Numbered from the stretch's first letter, positions 42,602-51,975 are shown. The stretch: 64,000 bases of DNA from Mesorhizobium ventifaucium (GCF_935822925.1 NZ_CAKXZS010000016.1:186001-250000); one strand, 5' to 3'. A program made the numbers and translations. Notes: generated by a model from the letters alone, not told the origin.

Positions 42602-43396
42602 TCAGCCCTGCGATTGTTTCCCCTGGACGATGGCGTCACGGATCTCCTTGTCGGACATGCCGGTGATGATCCGTTCGACTTCCGCGACGCTGGTGTTCTT
42701 CGGGTCGATGTCGTCGGCAACCACCTTGCCGCGGCGCATGACGACGATGCGGTCGACCACCTGGAAGACGTGGTGGATGTTGTGGGCGATGAAGATGCAG
42801 GAATGGCCCGAATCGCGGGCGCTGCGCACGAAGCTCAGCACGCCTTGCGTCTCGGCGACGCCGAGATTGTTGGTCGGCTCGTCGAGGATGATGAGGTCGC
42901 TGTCGAAATGCATGGCGCGCGCGATCGCCACGGCCTGCCGCTCGCCGCCGGAGAGCGAGCCGATCGGTGTGGTCGGCGGGATGTTCTTCGAGATGCCGAC
43001 CTGCTTGAGCAGATCGCGGGCGACCACGTTCATCGCCTCCTGGTCCATACGGTTGAGGAAACGCGGTGGCTTGATCGGCTCGCGCCCGAGGAACAGGTTG
43101 CGCGCGATCGACAATTGCGTGACCAGTGCGGAGTCCTGGTAGATCGTTTCGATGCCGTGGGCGATGGCGTCGCTGGTGCTGCGGAAGTCCACCTTCTTGC
43201 CGCGGATGAAGATGTCGCCGCTGGTCAGCGGAACCGCACCCGACAGCACCTTGATCAGCGTCGACTTGCCGGCGCCATTGTCGCCGAGCAGGCCGACGAT
43301 CTCCCTTTCATTGACATGGAAATTGGCGTCTACCAGCGCCTGCACACGCCCATAGGACTTGCGGATGTTTTCCATGCGGACAAGCGGTTCGGCCAT
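42602..43396 (-). CDS. Sugar ABC transporter ATP-binding protein (single-domain, FrcA-like)
   Basis: The 264-residue ATPase has Walker A GDNGAGKST, signature LSGGERQAVAIARA and Walker B LIILDEPTNNLG. It has only one ABC domain, in contrast to the RbsA-type protein at 25559-27079, as in fructose-type importers of rhizobia. It starts three bases after the permease stop and energises import with that permease and the binding protein upstream. Confidence 0.9.
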   Translation of the reverse strand: MAEPLVRMENIRKSYGRVQALVDANFHVNEREIVGLLGDNGAGKSTLIKVLSGAVPLTSGDIFIRGKKVDFRSTSDAIAHGIETIYQDSALVTQLSIARNLFLGREPIKPPRFLNRMDQEAMNVVARDLLKQVGISKNIPPTTPIGSLSGGERQAVAIARAMHFDSDLIILDEPTNNLGVAETQGVLSFVRSARDSGHSCIFIAHNIHHVFQVVDRIVVMRRGKVVADDIDPKNTSVAEVERIITGMSDKEIRDAIVQGKQSQG

Positions 43397-43399
43397 GGT

Positions 43400-44386
43400 T
43401 CAAGTCCCCGCCTGATGCCGGCGTTCCAGCCATGAGTGGAGCGCCATCATGCCGAGGATGATCGCGCCGATGAAGATGTTGTAGGCAAGCCCTGGCACGC
43501 CGATCAGCACAATGCCATTGCGCATCACGCGCAGGATCAGGATGCCGAGCACGGTTCCGATGATGGTGCCGCGTCCGCCAGTCAGCGCCGTGCCGCCGAT
43601 CACCACCATGGCGATGACTTCGAGCTCGTAGCCGGTGCCGCTGTTCGGGTTGGCCGCCGAGGTGCGCAGCGAACTGATGACGCCGGCAAGCGAAGCCATG
43701 ATCGACGACAGGATGAACAGGCCGATCTTGACGCCGCTGACATTGACGCCGCGCGCCCTTGCCGCATTGGGGTTGCCGCCGGCCGCCTGGATCCAGTTGC
43801 CGGTCCGGCTCTGTGTCAGCACGTAACCGAGTGCGATCGCGGCTGCGATGAACCAGAACAGCGACATGTAGATGCGGAACGGCCCGATGAAGAAATCACC
43901 GACCAGCGCCTCGGCGAGCCAGCTGCCTTCGGCGCTCCAGGTGCGTTGCGGAAATCCGCTGGTGACGAACAGAGCGGTGCCGCGCACGACCAGCAGCATG
44001 CCGAGCGTCACCAGGAAGGATGGAATCTTGAGTTGCGTCACGAACCAGCCATTAACCAGTCCGATGAAGGCGGCAACCAGCAAGGCCACGACGAAGCCGG
44101 CTTCCAGCGAGGTGAGGCCGCTGTTGAAGAGCGTCCACATCAAGACTGGCGAGAAACCGAACAGCGATCCGACCGAGAGGTCGAATTCGCCTGAAGTCAT
44201 CAACAGCGTCATCGCCAGCGCGATCAGGCCGAGCTCGACCGTGAAGGCCAGTATGTTGCTGATGTTCTGCGGCGACAGGAAGTCGTGGTTGAACCCCCAG
44301 AACACCGCGAGCTCGACGACAAGAAGCACGAAGGGTCCGAATTCCGGCCTGGCGATCGAGCGTTGGATGATGGAACTGTTTTCCAC
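43400..44386 (-). CDS. Sugar ABC transporter permease
   Basis: With a GTG start at 44386 the product has 328 residues beginning (M)ENSSIIQRSIARPEFGPF. It carries the family motif LLMTSGEFDLSVGSLFG and eight to ten hydrophobic segments, with AAGGNPNAARARGVNV before the final helices. No ribosome site is strong near this start, and the frame is open upstream, so the start is tentative. It works with the ATPase immediately downstream and the binding protein upstream. Confidence 0.85.
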   Translation of the reverse strand: MENSSIIQRSIARPEFGPFVLLVVELAVFWGFNHDFLSPQNISNILAFTVELGLIALAMTLLMTSGEFDLSVGSLFGFSPVLMWTLFNSGLTSLEAGFVVALLVAAFIGLVNGWFVTQLKIPSFLVTLGMLLVVRGTALFVTSGFPQRTWSAEGSWLAEALVGDFFIGPFRIYMSLFWFIAAAIALGYVLTQSRTGNWIQAAGGNPNAARARGVNVSGVKIGLFILSSIMASLAGVISSLRTSAANPNSGTGYELEVIAMVVIGGTALTGGRGTIIGTVLGILILRVMRNGIVLIGVPGLAYNIFIGAIILGMMALHSWLERRHQAGT

Positions 44387-44505
44387 GTTGGACCCGCGAC
44401 ATGGTTGGAACTGGCCAAGCCCGGCGCCGCATGAGGCGGTTCGAGGCTCAGCGGGATGATGGGGATGATCGTGGCAGGCGTGCCTCGACCATCCCGATCG
44501 CGGTT

Positions 44506-45438
44506 TTATTTTCCGGACAGGATGTCGTCGTAGACCTGTGCGGTGTCCTTTTCGTAGAGTGCGCCGGTGATCACGTCGAAGCCGGGCGGAATGCCGCTGG
44601 CGGCCATGTTGGCGATCGAAAGCGCCACATAGCTGGTCGCCTGCGGATCCTGCCATTGTGCGGCATTGACGTAGCCGGTCAGCACCTCCTGGGTGGTGTC
44701 GAGCGAGTTGCCCCAGCCGACGACAGGGATTTCGCCCGGCTTGATGCCGGCCTGGTCGAACACCCGCTTGATCGAGCCGGTCACCAGGTCGCCGAGACCG
44801 ATGATCGCCTTGACCTTGGCTCTGTTGGCGGTGAGATAGTCGACCATGCGGTTGATCGCTTCGGCCTGATCGAGCGTGGCTTCGGTGATTTCATAAGTGA
44901 TGCCGAGTGGCTCGAAGACGCTCTTGATACCTTCTTCTTCCTGGACGCCATAGGTGGCACCCGGGATTTCGACCGGCATCCAGACGAAATCGCCCTTCTT
45001 CACCAGGCCCTTGTCGACCAGATACTGCGCCCAGTTCTTGCCGAAGGTGACGTTGTCGCCGCCAACATAGGCGTTGAAGTCCGCCTTCGGATCGGGGGTG
45101 TTGAAATTGATGATCGGGATGTTTGCCGCCCGTGCTTCCTTGGCGAGTTCGATAAGGCTGCCCGGGTCGGGGCTGGTGGTGGTGATGCCGTCGGCCTTTG
45201 CAGCGATGGCCGCGCGAACAGCCTCCTGCTGGGACGACACGTCGCCATTGTGGAATGAGGTGTTGACGGTGTTGCCGGTGTCCGTCGCCCATTGCTTGGC
45301 GCCGGCGAGGAAGTAGGTCCAGACCGGGTCGGCCGGGCCGCCATGCGAAATCCAGTAGAAGGTCTTGGCCTGTGCCGCCGCCGGAATCGCCAGCGCCACG
45401 ATCAAGCCGAATACAAATAGTCGTAGCCTCGTCAGCAT
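44506..45438 (-). CDS. Sugar ABC transporter substrate-binding protein
   Basis: The 310-residue protein starts MLTRLRLFVFGLIVALAIPA, a signal peptide ending near AAQAKT. Mature segments FYWISHGGPADPVWTYFLAG, DGITTTSPDPGSLIELAKEA and IIGLGDLVTGSIKRVF fit type I sugar-binding proteins. GGAGGA lies eight bases before the ATG at 45438. It is the first gene of the importer operon ending with lacI. Confidence 0.88.
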   Translation of the reverse strand: MLTRLRLFVFGLIVALAIPAAAQAKTFYWISHGGPADPVWTYFLAGAKQWATDTGNTVNTSFHNGDVSSQQEAVRAAIAAKADGITTTSPDPGSLIELAKEARAANIPIINFNTPDPKADFNAYVGGDNVTFGKNWAQYLVDKGLVKKGDFVWMPVEIPGATYGVQEEEGIKSVFEPLGITYEITEATLDQAEAINRMVDYLTANRAKVKAIIGLGDLVTGSIKRVFDQAGIKPGEIPVVGWGNSLDTTQEVLTGYVNAAQWQDPQATSYVALSIANMAASGIPPGFDVITGALYEKDTAQVYDDILSGK

Positions 45439-45581
45439 TTGATTTCCTCCCATTTTGAAAACTTCCTCCAGCTCCGGCGACGATCACGGCAAGCCCTGAC
45501 CGTGTTCTTGCCAGCGTCGATCTGGATGCATCAGAGCATCCGCTTTCGATCGATGGCAAGCCTCCATTTGCTAGTGGTAGT

Positions 45582-45637
45582 TGGCGCGCGACGACGCGCC
45601 ATCAGCCATCCCATCAGATTGCATCAGTTTGGCTGAT
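45582..45637. promoter_or_regulatory. Dyad and clustered CATCAG half sites upstream of the sugar-binding protein gene
   Basis: TGGCGCG-N6-CGCGCCA spans 45582-45601. CATCAG occurs at 45600, 45612 and 45622 and once inverted as CTGAT at 45633, with a further copy at 45529. The 10-12 base spacing places them on one face of the helix. The region is the promoter area for the importer operon. Confidence 0.4.
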
Positions 45638-45692
45638 ATCTTTAGGGCAAGCGACACTCGGCGCCGAAGACGAGGCGCAGGCGAGACGGAAG

Positions 45693-46850
45693 CTAGATAA
45701 GACCGGCCCTGGCGAGGTCGCGCATCAGATGGCTGGCACCGTAGGTCCAGTGGGGACAGTCGGGTGACAGCCGTACCCGGTTGATCAGGGCGCCGAATTT
45801 CTCCGATGAGATGGTGACGATGTCGCCGACCTTGTGCGTGAAGCCCTTGCCCTTTTCGCCGCGATCCTTCGACGGCACGAACATGGTGCCGAGATAGAGC
45901 GCCAGCCCGTCCGGGTACTGGTGATGCGGACCCATGGCGGCGGCGACCAGCTCTTCCGGCGAGCGGCTGATCTCGGCCATCGAACTGGCGCCCTCCAGCG
46001 AGAAACCGTCCTCGCCCTCTACCTTCATGCGCACGATGGCCTGCTTCACGTCATCGATGGAAAAGTTATCGTCGAACAGCCGGATGAACGGACCGAGCGC
46101 GGCCGACGCGTTGTTGTCCTTGGCCTTGCCGAGCAACAACGCCGAGCGCCCTTCGACGTCGCGCAGATTGACGTCGTTGCCGAGCGTCGCGCCGACGATC
46201 TTGCCGCTGCCGGCGGCGATCATGGCGATCTCAGGCTCCGGATTGTTCCAGGTGGAAACCGGATGCAGGCCGACATCGGCCCCGAAGCCGACCGATGCCA
46301 TCGGCTGGCATTTGGTGAAGATCTCGGCGTCGGGGCCGATGCCTACCTCCAGATATTGCGACCAGGCGCCACGCTCGATCAGCTTGGCCTTGATCTCCAT
46401 CGCTTCCGGCGTGCCGGGCTTGAGCTTCGACAGATCGTGGCCGATCAGCCCGGCAATGTCGGCGCGAATGGCGTCCGCCTTCTCGGCCGAGCCGCGCGCC
46501 TGCTCCTCGATGACCCGTTCGAGCAGGCTGACGACGAAGGTGACGCCCGACGCCTTGACCGCCTGCAGGTCGACCGGAGAAAGCAGGTACGGTTTTTGCG
46601 GATCGCGCGCGGCCTGGAAACTGTTGGCGGCGATTGCATCAAGTGATCCGATCGGTTCGCCCCTGGTCGCCTGGACGTAGCCTGCTGGGTCCGGCATCTC
46701 GCAGACGTCGCGCACGGTTGGTGCCATGCTCGACGTGATGTCGAACACCGTGCCGCCGCGCACCGTGACCACCAGCGGATGGGAAGCTTCGCTTGTCCTG
46801 ACGCGGCCGATGAAGAGGCCCTCGTCAGGCAGGAGAGTGGTGTTCGTCAT
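45693..46850 (-). CDS. Fumarylacetoacetate hydrolase family protein
   Basis: The 385 residues contain the FAH metal-binding core with acidic ligands in WNNPEPEIAMIA and GNDVNLRD, followed by GPFIRLFDDNFS. The extended N-terminal part is typical of the longer FAH proteins of rhizobia, some of which act as 2-keto-3-deoxy sugar-acid dehydratases. That would suit the neighbouring sugar importer. The ATG at 46850 gives this length; upstream frame extension lacks family sequence. It may belong to the sugar importer or to the divergent importer at 47378, with which it shares a TTTCA-N6-TGAAA motif. Confidence 0.83.
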   Translation of the reverse strand: MTNTTLLPDEGLFIGRVRTSEASHPLVVTVRGGTVFDITSSMAPTVRDVCEMPDPAGYVQATRGEPIGSLDAIAANSFQAARDPQKPYLLSPVDLQAVKASGVTFVVSLLERVIEEQARGSAEKADAIRADIAGLIGHDLSKLKPGTPEAMEIKAKLIERGAWSQYLEVGIGPDAEIFTKCQPMASVGFGADVGLHPVSTWNNPEPEIAMIAAGSGKIVGATLGNDVNLRDVEGRSALLLGKAKDNNASAALGPFIRLFDDNFSIDDVKQAIVRMKVEGEDGFSLEGASSMAEISRSPEELVAAAMGPHHQYPDGLALYLGTMFVPSKDRGEKGKGFTHKVGDIVTISSEKFGALINRVRLSPDCPHWTYGASHLMRDLARAGLI

Positions 46851-47069
46851 GGCTTGCGGTCCTCTGCTTGTCTTGTTCTGCTCCGACGGTCGTCGCTGCC
46901 GGACCAACGGTTCATAAAAAGCCTGGCCAGCGGCGGCGGCACTTTCAACAAATTCCCGCCAAAGGTCTATCCCGCCCTCAAGGCAAGTTTTGTCAATCTG
47001 TCCGGGCGGTCTCCGCGTCGCTGGGCGGTGATTGACCTTGACGTGTCCAGGTGCGAAGCGGAAACGGTA

Positions 47070-47085
47070 TTTCAAAATCGTGAAA
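47070..47085. promoter_or_regulatory. TTTCA-N6-TGAAA operator candidate, distal
   Basis: TTTCAAAATCGTGAAA is a five-base perfect dyad with six-base centre, in the divergent region 220 bases upstream of the FAH gene. The same spacing and arms recur at 47337. Confidence 0.45.
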
Positions 47086-47336
47086 ATCGTCACTAAGGAT
47101 TTTCATAAACGAACTGCGGCGGCATCGGGCGTGAAGATCGCCGATCACCAGAAGGTGACGCACCTCGACAAGAATGCCGGGGCCTTGGCGCATCTCGACG
47201 GAAGTTTGCTGTTCCCGGGTCTCTCCGTCCGGCCGATCCCGTTCCACGCGTTTCGGCAGGTTGGCGTCGCCGCGACGAACGCCTGGCTTCCTATGCGAGC
47301 GTTGATTTAATCGCGATGCAGGAATCAGCTTGACAG

Positions 47337-47352
47337 TTTCATGAATATGAAA
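47337..47352. promoter_or_regulatory. TTTCA-N6-TGAAA operator candidate over the polyamine-type importer promoter
   Basis: TTTCATGAATATGAAA (six-base perfect arms, four-base centre) begins two bases after TTGACA at 47330-47335, a -35 candidate for the importer operon starting at 47378. A repressor here would block that promoter. Confidence 0.55.
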
Positions 47353-47377
47353 AAATCCTATGTGATTTCAAATTTCG

Positions 47378-48277
47378 ATGGGCAACCCGATGTCGACCAT
47401 CGTTGCAACGCAGCCGCTGCCGGAGTCCCGGTCCTCGACGGGTTTCCGGTTGGCCATGCTGCTGCCGGGCGGGCTGGTCACCTTCTTCCTGATCCTGTTT
47501 GCCCTCGGCCTCGTGGTTTTCCTCGCCCTTCGCGGCAATGACGGTTCGCTGCTGGGCGTCGGTTTCACTTTTGCGAATTTCATCACCGTGGCATCCGACC
47601 CGCTGTACTGGGCAGTAACGCTGCGCTCGCTGGCCATTGCCGGCCTGGTGACGCTGGCGACGGTCGTCACCGCCTACCCGGTTGCCTACTATCTTGCCTT
47701 CCACGCCGGCCGGCGGCGCGGGCTGCTGTTGTTCCTGGTGACGCTGCCGTTCTGGACCAGCTATCTCCTGCGCGTCTTCGCCTGGAAGATCGTGCTTGCC
47801 TATAATGGCGTGCTGAACTCGGCGCTCATCGAAAGCGGCATCTGGTCCGAGCCGACATTGGCGTTTCTCAACACGCCGGCCGCCGTCGTCGTCACGCTGG
47901 CTCACGCCTATGCGCCATTCGCCATCCTGCCCATCTATGTGGCGCTGGACACGATCCCGAAATCGCTGGTCGAAGCTGCTTCCGATCTCGGCGCCAGACC
48001 GTTCACCAGCTTCCGCCGCGTCGTGCTGCCGAATTCGATGCCGGGGGTGCTGGCGGCGGCTCTCGTCGTCTTCGTGCCGACGGTCGGCGACTATGTCACC
48101 CCCGCGCTGGTCGGCGGCCCTGCCAGCACCATGATCGGCTCGCTGATCCAGGCCCAGTTCGGCAAGGCGAATGATTGGCCGTTCGGCGCCGCACTGGCCG
48201 TCGCCGTCATGTTGGTCATCCTCGCCGTGGTGCTGGTCGTGCGTTTCGCCGACCGCAGGTTTGGCAGCCGCACATGA
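47378..48277 (+). CDS. Polyamine-type ABC transporter permease (PotB-like)
   Basis: The 299-residue permease has six hydrophobic segments and the EAA loop LVEAASDLGARPFTSFRRVV followed by LPNSMPG. FVPTVGDYVTPALVGG is a hallmark of the spermidine/putrescine PotB family. A second ATG four codons in (47390) is possible. Its last bases overlap the next permease start as ATGA. It forms the heterodimeric channel of the importer with that protein. Confidence 0.9.
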   Translation: MGNPMSTIVATQPLPESRSSTGFRLAMLLPGGLVTFFLILFALGLVVFLALRGNDGSLLGVGFTFANFITVASDPLYWAVTLRSLAIAGLVTLATVVTAYPVAYYLAFHAGRRRGLLLFLVTLPFWTSYLLRVFAWKIVLAYNGVLNSALIESGIWSEPTLAFLNTPAAVVVTLAHAYAPFAILPIYVALDTIPKSLVEAASDLGARPFTSFRRVVLPNSMPGVLAAALVVFVPTVGDYVTPALVGGPASTMIGSLIQAQFGKANDWPFGAALAVAVMLVILAVVLVVRFADRRFGSRT

Positions 48278-49152
48278 ACACGGCGCGTATCGATGCGAAG
48301 CAGGGCGGCGGTTGGCTCGGCGCCTATGTCCTTGCCTATCTAGTGTTTCTGTACTTGCCGATACTGCTGATCCCGCTGTTTTCTTTCAACAATTCGATCC
48401 AGGCGGCGTTTCCGCTGCAAGGCTTCACGTTCGAATGGTACGCGACGCTGTCCGGCAATTCGGCGCTGTCCGGCGCGCTTGCCAACAGCCTCGTCATCGG
48501 TGCAATTGCCGCCACCGGTGCCACGCTCTGCGGCATCACCGTGTCCTACATGGATCTCTTCGGCCGCTCGCCGCTTGCCACCGTGATAAGCGCCATCGCG
48601 CGGCTGCCGATCCTGATCCCCGGCGTCATCGTCGGCATCTCGCTGCTGATCCTGGTCAACCTTATTGGCTTCGGTCCATCGCGCACCGCCATCGTGCTCG
48701 GCCACATATTGGTGGCGCTGCCGACGACGGTGGTGATCATGAAAGGCCGCTTCGCCGCTATCCCCAGGACCATCCGCGAGGCCGCGCTCGATCTCGGCGC
48801 TTCCGACTGGACGACATTCAGGCGGGTGATGCTGCCGCTCAGCCTGCCTGCGATTGTGTCAGCGTTCATGCTGGCCTTCCTGACCTCCTTCGACGAATTC
48901 ATCGTCGCCTTCTTCCTCGCCGGCACCGAGCCGACGTTGCCGCTTTACATCTGGAGCCAGCTGCGATTCCCGAAATCGCTACCGACCGTCATGGCGCTGG
49001 GCACGGCCATCCTGGCCGTGTCCCTCGTCATCGCGGCAATTGCCGAAATCCTGCGCCATCGCGGGCTCGCCGCCGCTCAGCGGCCGGTGCCCGCCAACCT
49101 GTCCAAACCAGAAGAAACCGAAAGAGGAGAACTGCAATGGCATTCGACCTGA
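48274..49152 (+). CDS. Polyamine-type ABC transporter permease (PotC-like)
   Basis: The 292-residue partner permease shows FSFNNSIQAAFPLQGFTFEW near the N-terminus and the loop IREAALDLGASDWTTFRRVM. LTSFDEFIVAFFLAG is the diagnostic PotC segment. Start codon and upstream stop overlap as ATGA, and its own end overlaps the binding-protein start by 16 bases, so the operon is tightly coupled. Confidence 0.9.
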   Translation: MNTARIDAKQGGGWLGAYVLAYLVFLYLPILLIPLFSFNNSIQAAFPLQGFTFEWYATLSGNSALSGALANSLVIGAIAATGATLCGITVSYMDLFGRSPLATVISAIARLPILIPGVIVGISLLILVNLIGFGPSRTAIVLGHILVALPTTVVIMKGRFAAIPRTIREAALDLGASDWTTFRRVMLPLSLPAIVSAFMLAFLTSFDEFIVAFFLAGTEPTLPLYIWSQLRFPKSLPTVMALGTAILAVSLVIAAIAEILRHRGLAAAQRPVPANLSKPEETERGELQWHST

Positions 49153-50207
49153 AATCGATAAATCGCAAGACAGTTCAAGCCGGATTGGCCGCCTTCGCGC
49201 TGGCGCTTTCGTCGACCGTCGCGCTTGCGGCCGACAAGTTGCAATATTTCACCTGGTCGGGCTACGAACTGCCCGACTTCAACAAGAGCTTCCTAGCCGC
49301 ACACCCCGATGGCGTCGAGGCCTCGATGTTCGGCGATGACGACGATGCCTTCACCAAGGTCAAGGCCGGCTTCCGTCCTGACGTCGCGCATCCCTGCTAC
49401 GACAAGGTGGCGCGCTGGAACAAGGAAGGCCTGCTGCAGCCGATCGACACCAAGCGCATCAAGAACTGGGATTCGATCTTTCCGGTCTTCAAGAACCTGC
49501 CCGACCTGCAGGCCGGCGACGGCAAGGTCTGGATGGTGCCGTGGGACTGGGGCAACACCTCGATCCTCTACCGCACCGATCTGGTGAAGAACCCGGAACC
49601 GAGCTGGAACCTTTTGTGGGACAAGCAATATGCCGGGCGCATGGCAACGATCGACGCCGTCCACGACACGCCGGTGGTGGCGGCGCTTCTCGCCGGCGTC
49701 AATCCGTTCGACATGACGCCGGAACAGATGGACAAGGTGGCGGAAAAGCTGCGCGAGCAGCGCCCGCTGCTCTCGAACTACACCACCGACATGACCTCGG
49801 TCGAACAGGCGCTGGCCAGCGGCCAGCTTGTCGCCGCCATGACCTGGAACGCGTCGGCCACCTCGCTCAAGAAGCAGGGCGTGCCGGTCGAGTTCATGAA
49901 GCCTAGGGAAGGCATGCTGACCTGGGCATGCGGCTTCGTCATACTCAAGGACGCCAAGAATGTCGACCTCGCCTATGACTTCATCAACAGCCGGCTGGAG
50001 ACGGATTCGGGGAAATACCTGATCCAGGCTTATGGTTACGGCAGCTCGAACAGCTCGGCCTTCGCCGCGGTCCCGAAGGAGGAATTGGAAAAGCTGCAGC
50101 TGCCGTCCGATCCGGAAGTGATGCTGAAGACCACCGTCTTCACCGGGCCGATGAAGCAGAATGACGAACTCGCCAAGATGTTCGAGAAGGTCAAGGCAGG
50201 CGGCTGA
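49137..50207 (+). CDS. Polyamine-type ABC transporter substrate-binding protein (PotD-like)
   Basis: The 356 residues begin with a signal peptide (VQAGLAAFALALSSTVALAA) and have the type II binding-protein fold of PotD relatives: LQYFTWSGYELPDF, WMVPWDWGNTSILYRTD and ALASGQLVAAMTWNASA. GAGGAG lies about seven bases before the ATG at 49137. The WDWG segment and aromatic residues suggest a cationic amine or related ligand. Exact substrate unknown. Confidence 0.88.
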   Translation: MAFDLKSINRKTVQAGLAAFALALSSTVALAADKLQYFTWSGYELPDFNKSFLAAHPDGVEASMFGDDDDAFTKVKAGFRPDVAHPCYDKVARWNKEGLLQPIDTKRIKNWDSIFPVFKNLPDLQAGDGKVWMVPWDWGNTSILYRTDLVKNPEPSWNLLWDKQYAGRMATIDAVHDTPVVAALLAGVNPFDMTPEQMDKVAEKLREQRPLLSNYTTDMTSVEQALASGQLVAAMTWNASATSLKKQGVPVEFMKPREGMLTWACGFVILKDAKNVDLAYDFINSRLETDSGKYLIQAYGYGSSNSSAFAAVPKEELEKLQLPSDPEVMLKTTVFTGPMKQNDELAKMFEKVKAGG

Positions 50208-50212
50208 GTTCG

Positions 50213-50245
50213 CTCTTCCTTCTCCCACAAGGCGAGAAGGGAGAA
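50213..50245. repeat. REP-type repeat fragment
   Basis: CTTCTCCCACAAGGCGAGAAG is the half-hairpin core of the REP family seen at 23823-23847. It lies in the 84-base gap inside the importer operon, after the binding-protein gene. Confidence 0.4.
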
Positions 50246-50291
50246 CCGCGCGGCGCCGCTCCAGGATACCGAAAACGAGGTCGGGAAACGG

Positions 50292-50900
50292 ATGGATATA
50301 CTGGACCAAACGGCTGAAAAGCCGAAGGACGACGCTGACGTGCGGGTCGGCCGGCGCGTGCGGGCGCTCAGGCTGGAACGCAATCTTTCGTTGGCCGAGC
50401 TTGCCGCCAAGGCCGGCGTTTCGATCGGGGCGCTCAGCCAGATCGAGCGCGGCCTGTCCTCGCTTCGCGTCAAGGTGATCTGGCCGCTCGCCGCCGCTCT
50501 CGACATCGAGCCGTCGGCGCTGATTGCCGACGGCAACGATGCAGTCAGCGATCTCTATTGCGTGCGCGCCAACAGTCGGCGCCAGATCCCGGTGAAGTCG
50601 GAAGGCATCGCCAAGGCGCTGCTGTCGCCGCCGGCCGCTACGCTCACCGGCATGCTGGTGACGGTGGAAGCCGGCGGCGGCACCGTCGAAGCCTACGCTC
50701 ATCCCGGCCACGAATTCGGTTTCGTCCTGTCGGGCGAAGTCGAACTCGTCGTCGATTCAACCACCTATGGACTGAAGACGGGCGACAGCTTCGCCTTCAA
50801 GAGCACTTTGCTGCATGCCTTCCGCAATCCGAGCGCCGAGCGCTGCCAGATTCTCTGGGTCAACACGACCAAGCCGTCCGAGGTTCGCGATGGCGCCTGA
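50292..50900 (+). CDS. XRE-family regulator with cupin domain
   Basis: The 202-residue protein has an XRE helix-turn-helix (SLAELAAKAGVSIGALSQIE, residues about 34-53) and a cupin sensor (YAHPGHEFGFVLSGEVELVV, LKTGDSFAFKSTLLHAFRNP). It is inserted within the importer operon between the binding protein and ATPase genes and overlaps the ATPase start by 11 bases. Expressed with the importer, it probably senses the imported compound. The TTTCA-N6-TGAAA sites are candidate targets. Confidence 0.88.
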   Translation: MDILDQTAEKPKDDADVRVGRRVRALRLERNLSLAELAAKAGVSIGALSQIERGLSSLRVKVIWPLAAALDIEPSALIADGNDAVSDLYCVRANSRRQIPVKSEGIAKALLSPPAATLTGMLVTVEAGGGTVEAYAHPGHEFGFVLSGEVELVVDSTTYGLKTGDSFAFKSTLLHAFRNPSAERCQILWVNTTKPSEVRDGA

Positions 50901-51975
50901 TCCTCTCGTCCGGCTTGATGCGGTCTCGAAGATATTCCCCGGCGGCGTCGTCGGGCTGGACGCCGTCGATCTCGACATTTCCCGCGGCGAATTTCTGACC
51001 TTGCTCGGTCCGTCCGGCTGCGGCAAGACCACCAGCCTGCGGGTGATCGCCGGGTTCGAAACCCCGTCAAGCGGACGGGTGCTGCTCGAAAGCCGTGACA
51101 TCACTTCGCTGCGGCCGTTCGACCGTCCCGTCAACACCGTGTTCCAGGACTATGCGCTGTTTCCGCACATGAACGTCGCCGACAACGTCGGCTTTGGCCT
51201 GTCGCTGCGCAGGCTTTCTGGGGCTGAACAGGCAAAGCGCGTCGGCGAAGCGCTCGACATGGTCGGCCTTGCCGAAAAGCTCGGCGCCCGCGCGTCCGAA
51301 TTGTCGGGCGGCCAGCGCCAGCGCGTCGCCCTTGCCCGTGCGATTGTCTGCGAGCCGCGTGTGCTGTTGCTCGACGAGCCGCTGTCGGCGCTCGATGCGC
51401 ATCTGCGCGAACAGATGCAGGTCGAACTGAAGCGGCTGCAGTCGCGGCTCGGCACCACTTTCGTCATGGTCACCCACGACCAGACCGAGGCGCTATCGAT
51501 CTCCGACCGCATCGTCGTCATGAACAAGGGCCGCATCGAGCAGATCGCACCGCCGGCCACGCTCTACGACCGGCCCGCCACAAAATTCGTCGCCAGTTTC
51601 ATCGGCACGATGAACCTGCTGCAGTCGCGCTTTGTCGGCCGTGACGGCGATCGGTTGCGTTTCGCCGCCGGCGCCCTGCCGCTGGAAGCCACGTCGGAAA
51701 CCGGCGAAGCGCCGGGAGAAGGCGCCGTGCGAACCATCGGTGTGCGTCCGGAGGATCTTTTGGCGACGACCGAAGCAGCGAGCGGCACCGCGCCGGTGCG
51801 GGTGAGCAGCATCGTCTTTCACGGCCGCACCTTGCGCCTGCACGCCGAATTGGGGCAGGGGATAACGGTGGTGATCGACGCGCCACGCCGGGCGGAAGGT
51901 TTTCAATTCAGCGTCGGCGACGTGGCGCATATCAGCCTGCGCCGCGGCGCTAACTGCCCTATGCTGCCCAGCTAA
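50890..51975 (+). CDS. Polyamine-type ABC transporter ATP-binding protein (PotA-like)
   Basis: The 361 residues carry Walker A GPSGCGKTT, Q-loop VFQDYALFPHMN, signature LSGGQRQRVALARA and Walker B VLLLDEPLSALDAHLR, with a C-terminal TOBE domain (GVRPEDLLATTEAASG). The ATG at 50890 lies inside the end of the XRE gene. It completes the importer of 47378-50207. Confidence 0.92.
   Translation: MAPDPLVRLDAVSKIFPGGVVGLDAVDLDISRGEFLTLLGPSGCGKTTSLRVIAGFETPSSGRVLLESRDITSLRPFDRPVNTVFQDYALFPHMNVADNVGFGLSLRRLSGAEQAKRVGEALDMVGLAEKLGARASELSGGQRQRVALARAIVCEPRVLLLDEPLSALDAHLREQMQVELKRLQSRLGTTFVMVTHDQTEALSISDRIVVMNKGRIEQIAPPATLYDRPATKFVASFIGTMNLLQSRFVGRDGDRLRFAAGALPLEATSETGEAPGEGAVRTIGVRPEDLLATTEAASGTAPVRVSSIVFHGRTLRLHAELGQGITVVIDAPRRAEGFQFSVGDVAHISLRRGANCPMLPS

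Larger units (their letters stand above)
46851..47377. other. Divergent regulatory region with two identical-pattern palindromes
   Basis: About 527 bases without a supported gene. TTTCA-N6-TGAAA occurs at 47070-47085 and 47337-47352. Small open frames on both strands have no ribosome site or family character. Confidence 0.55.
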
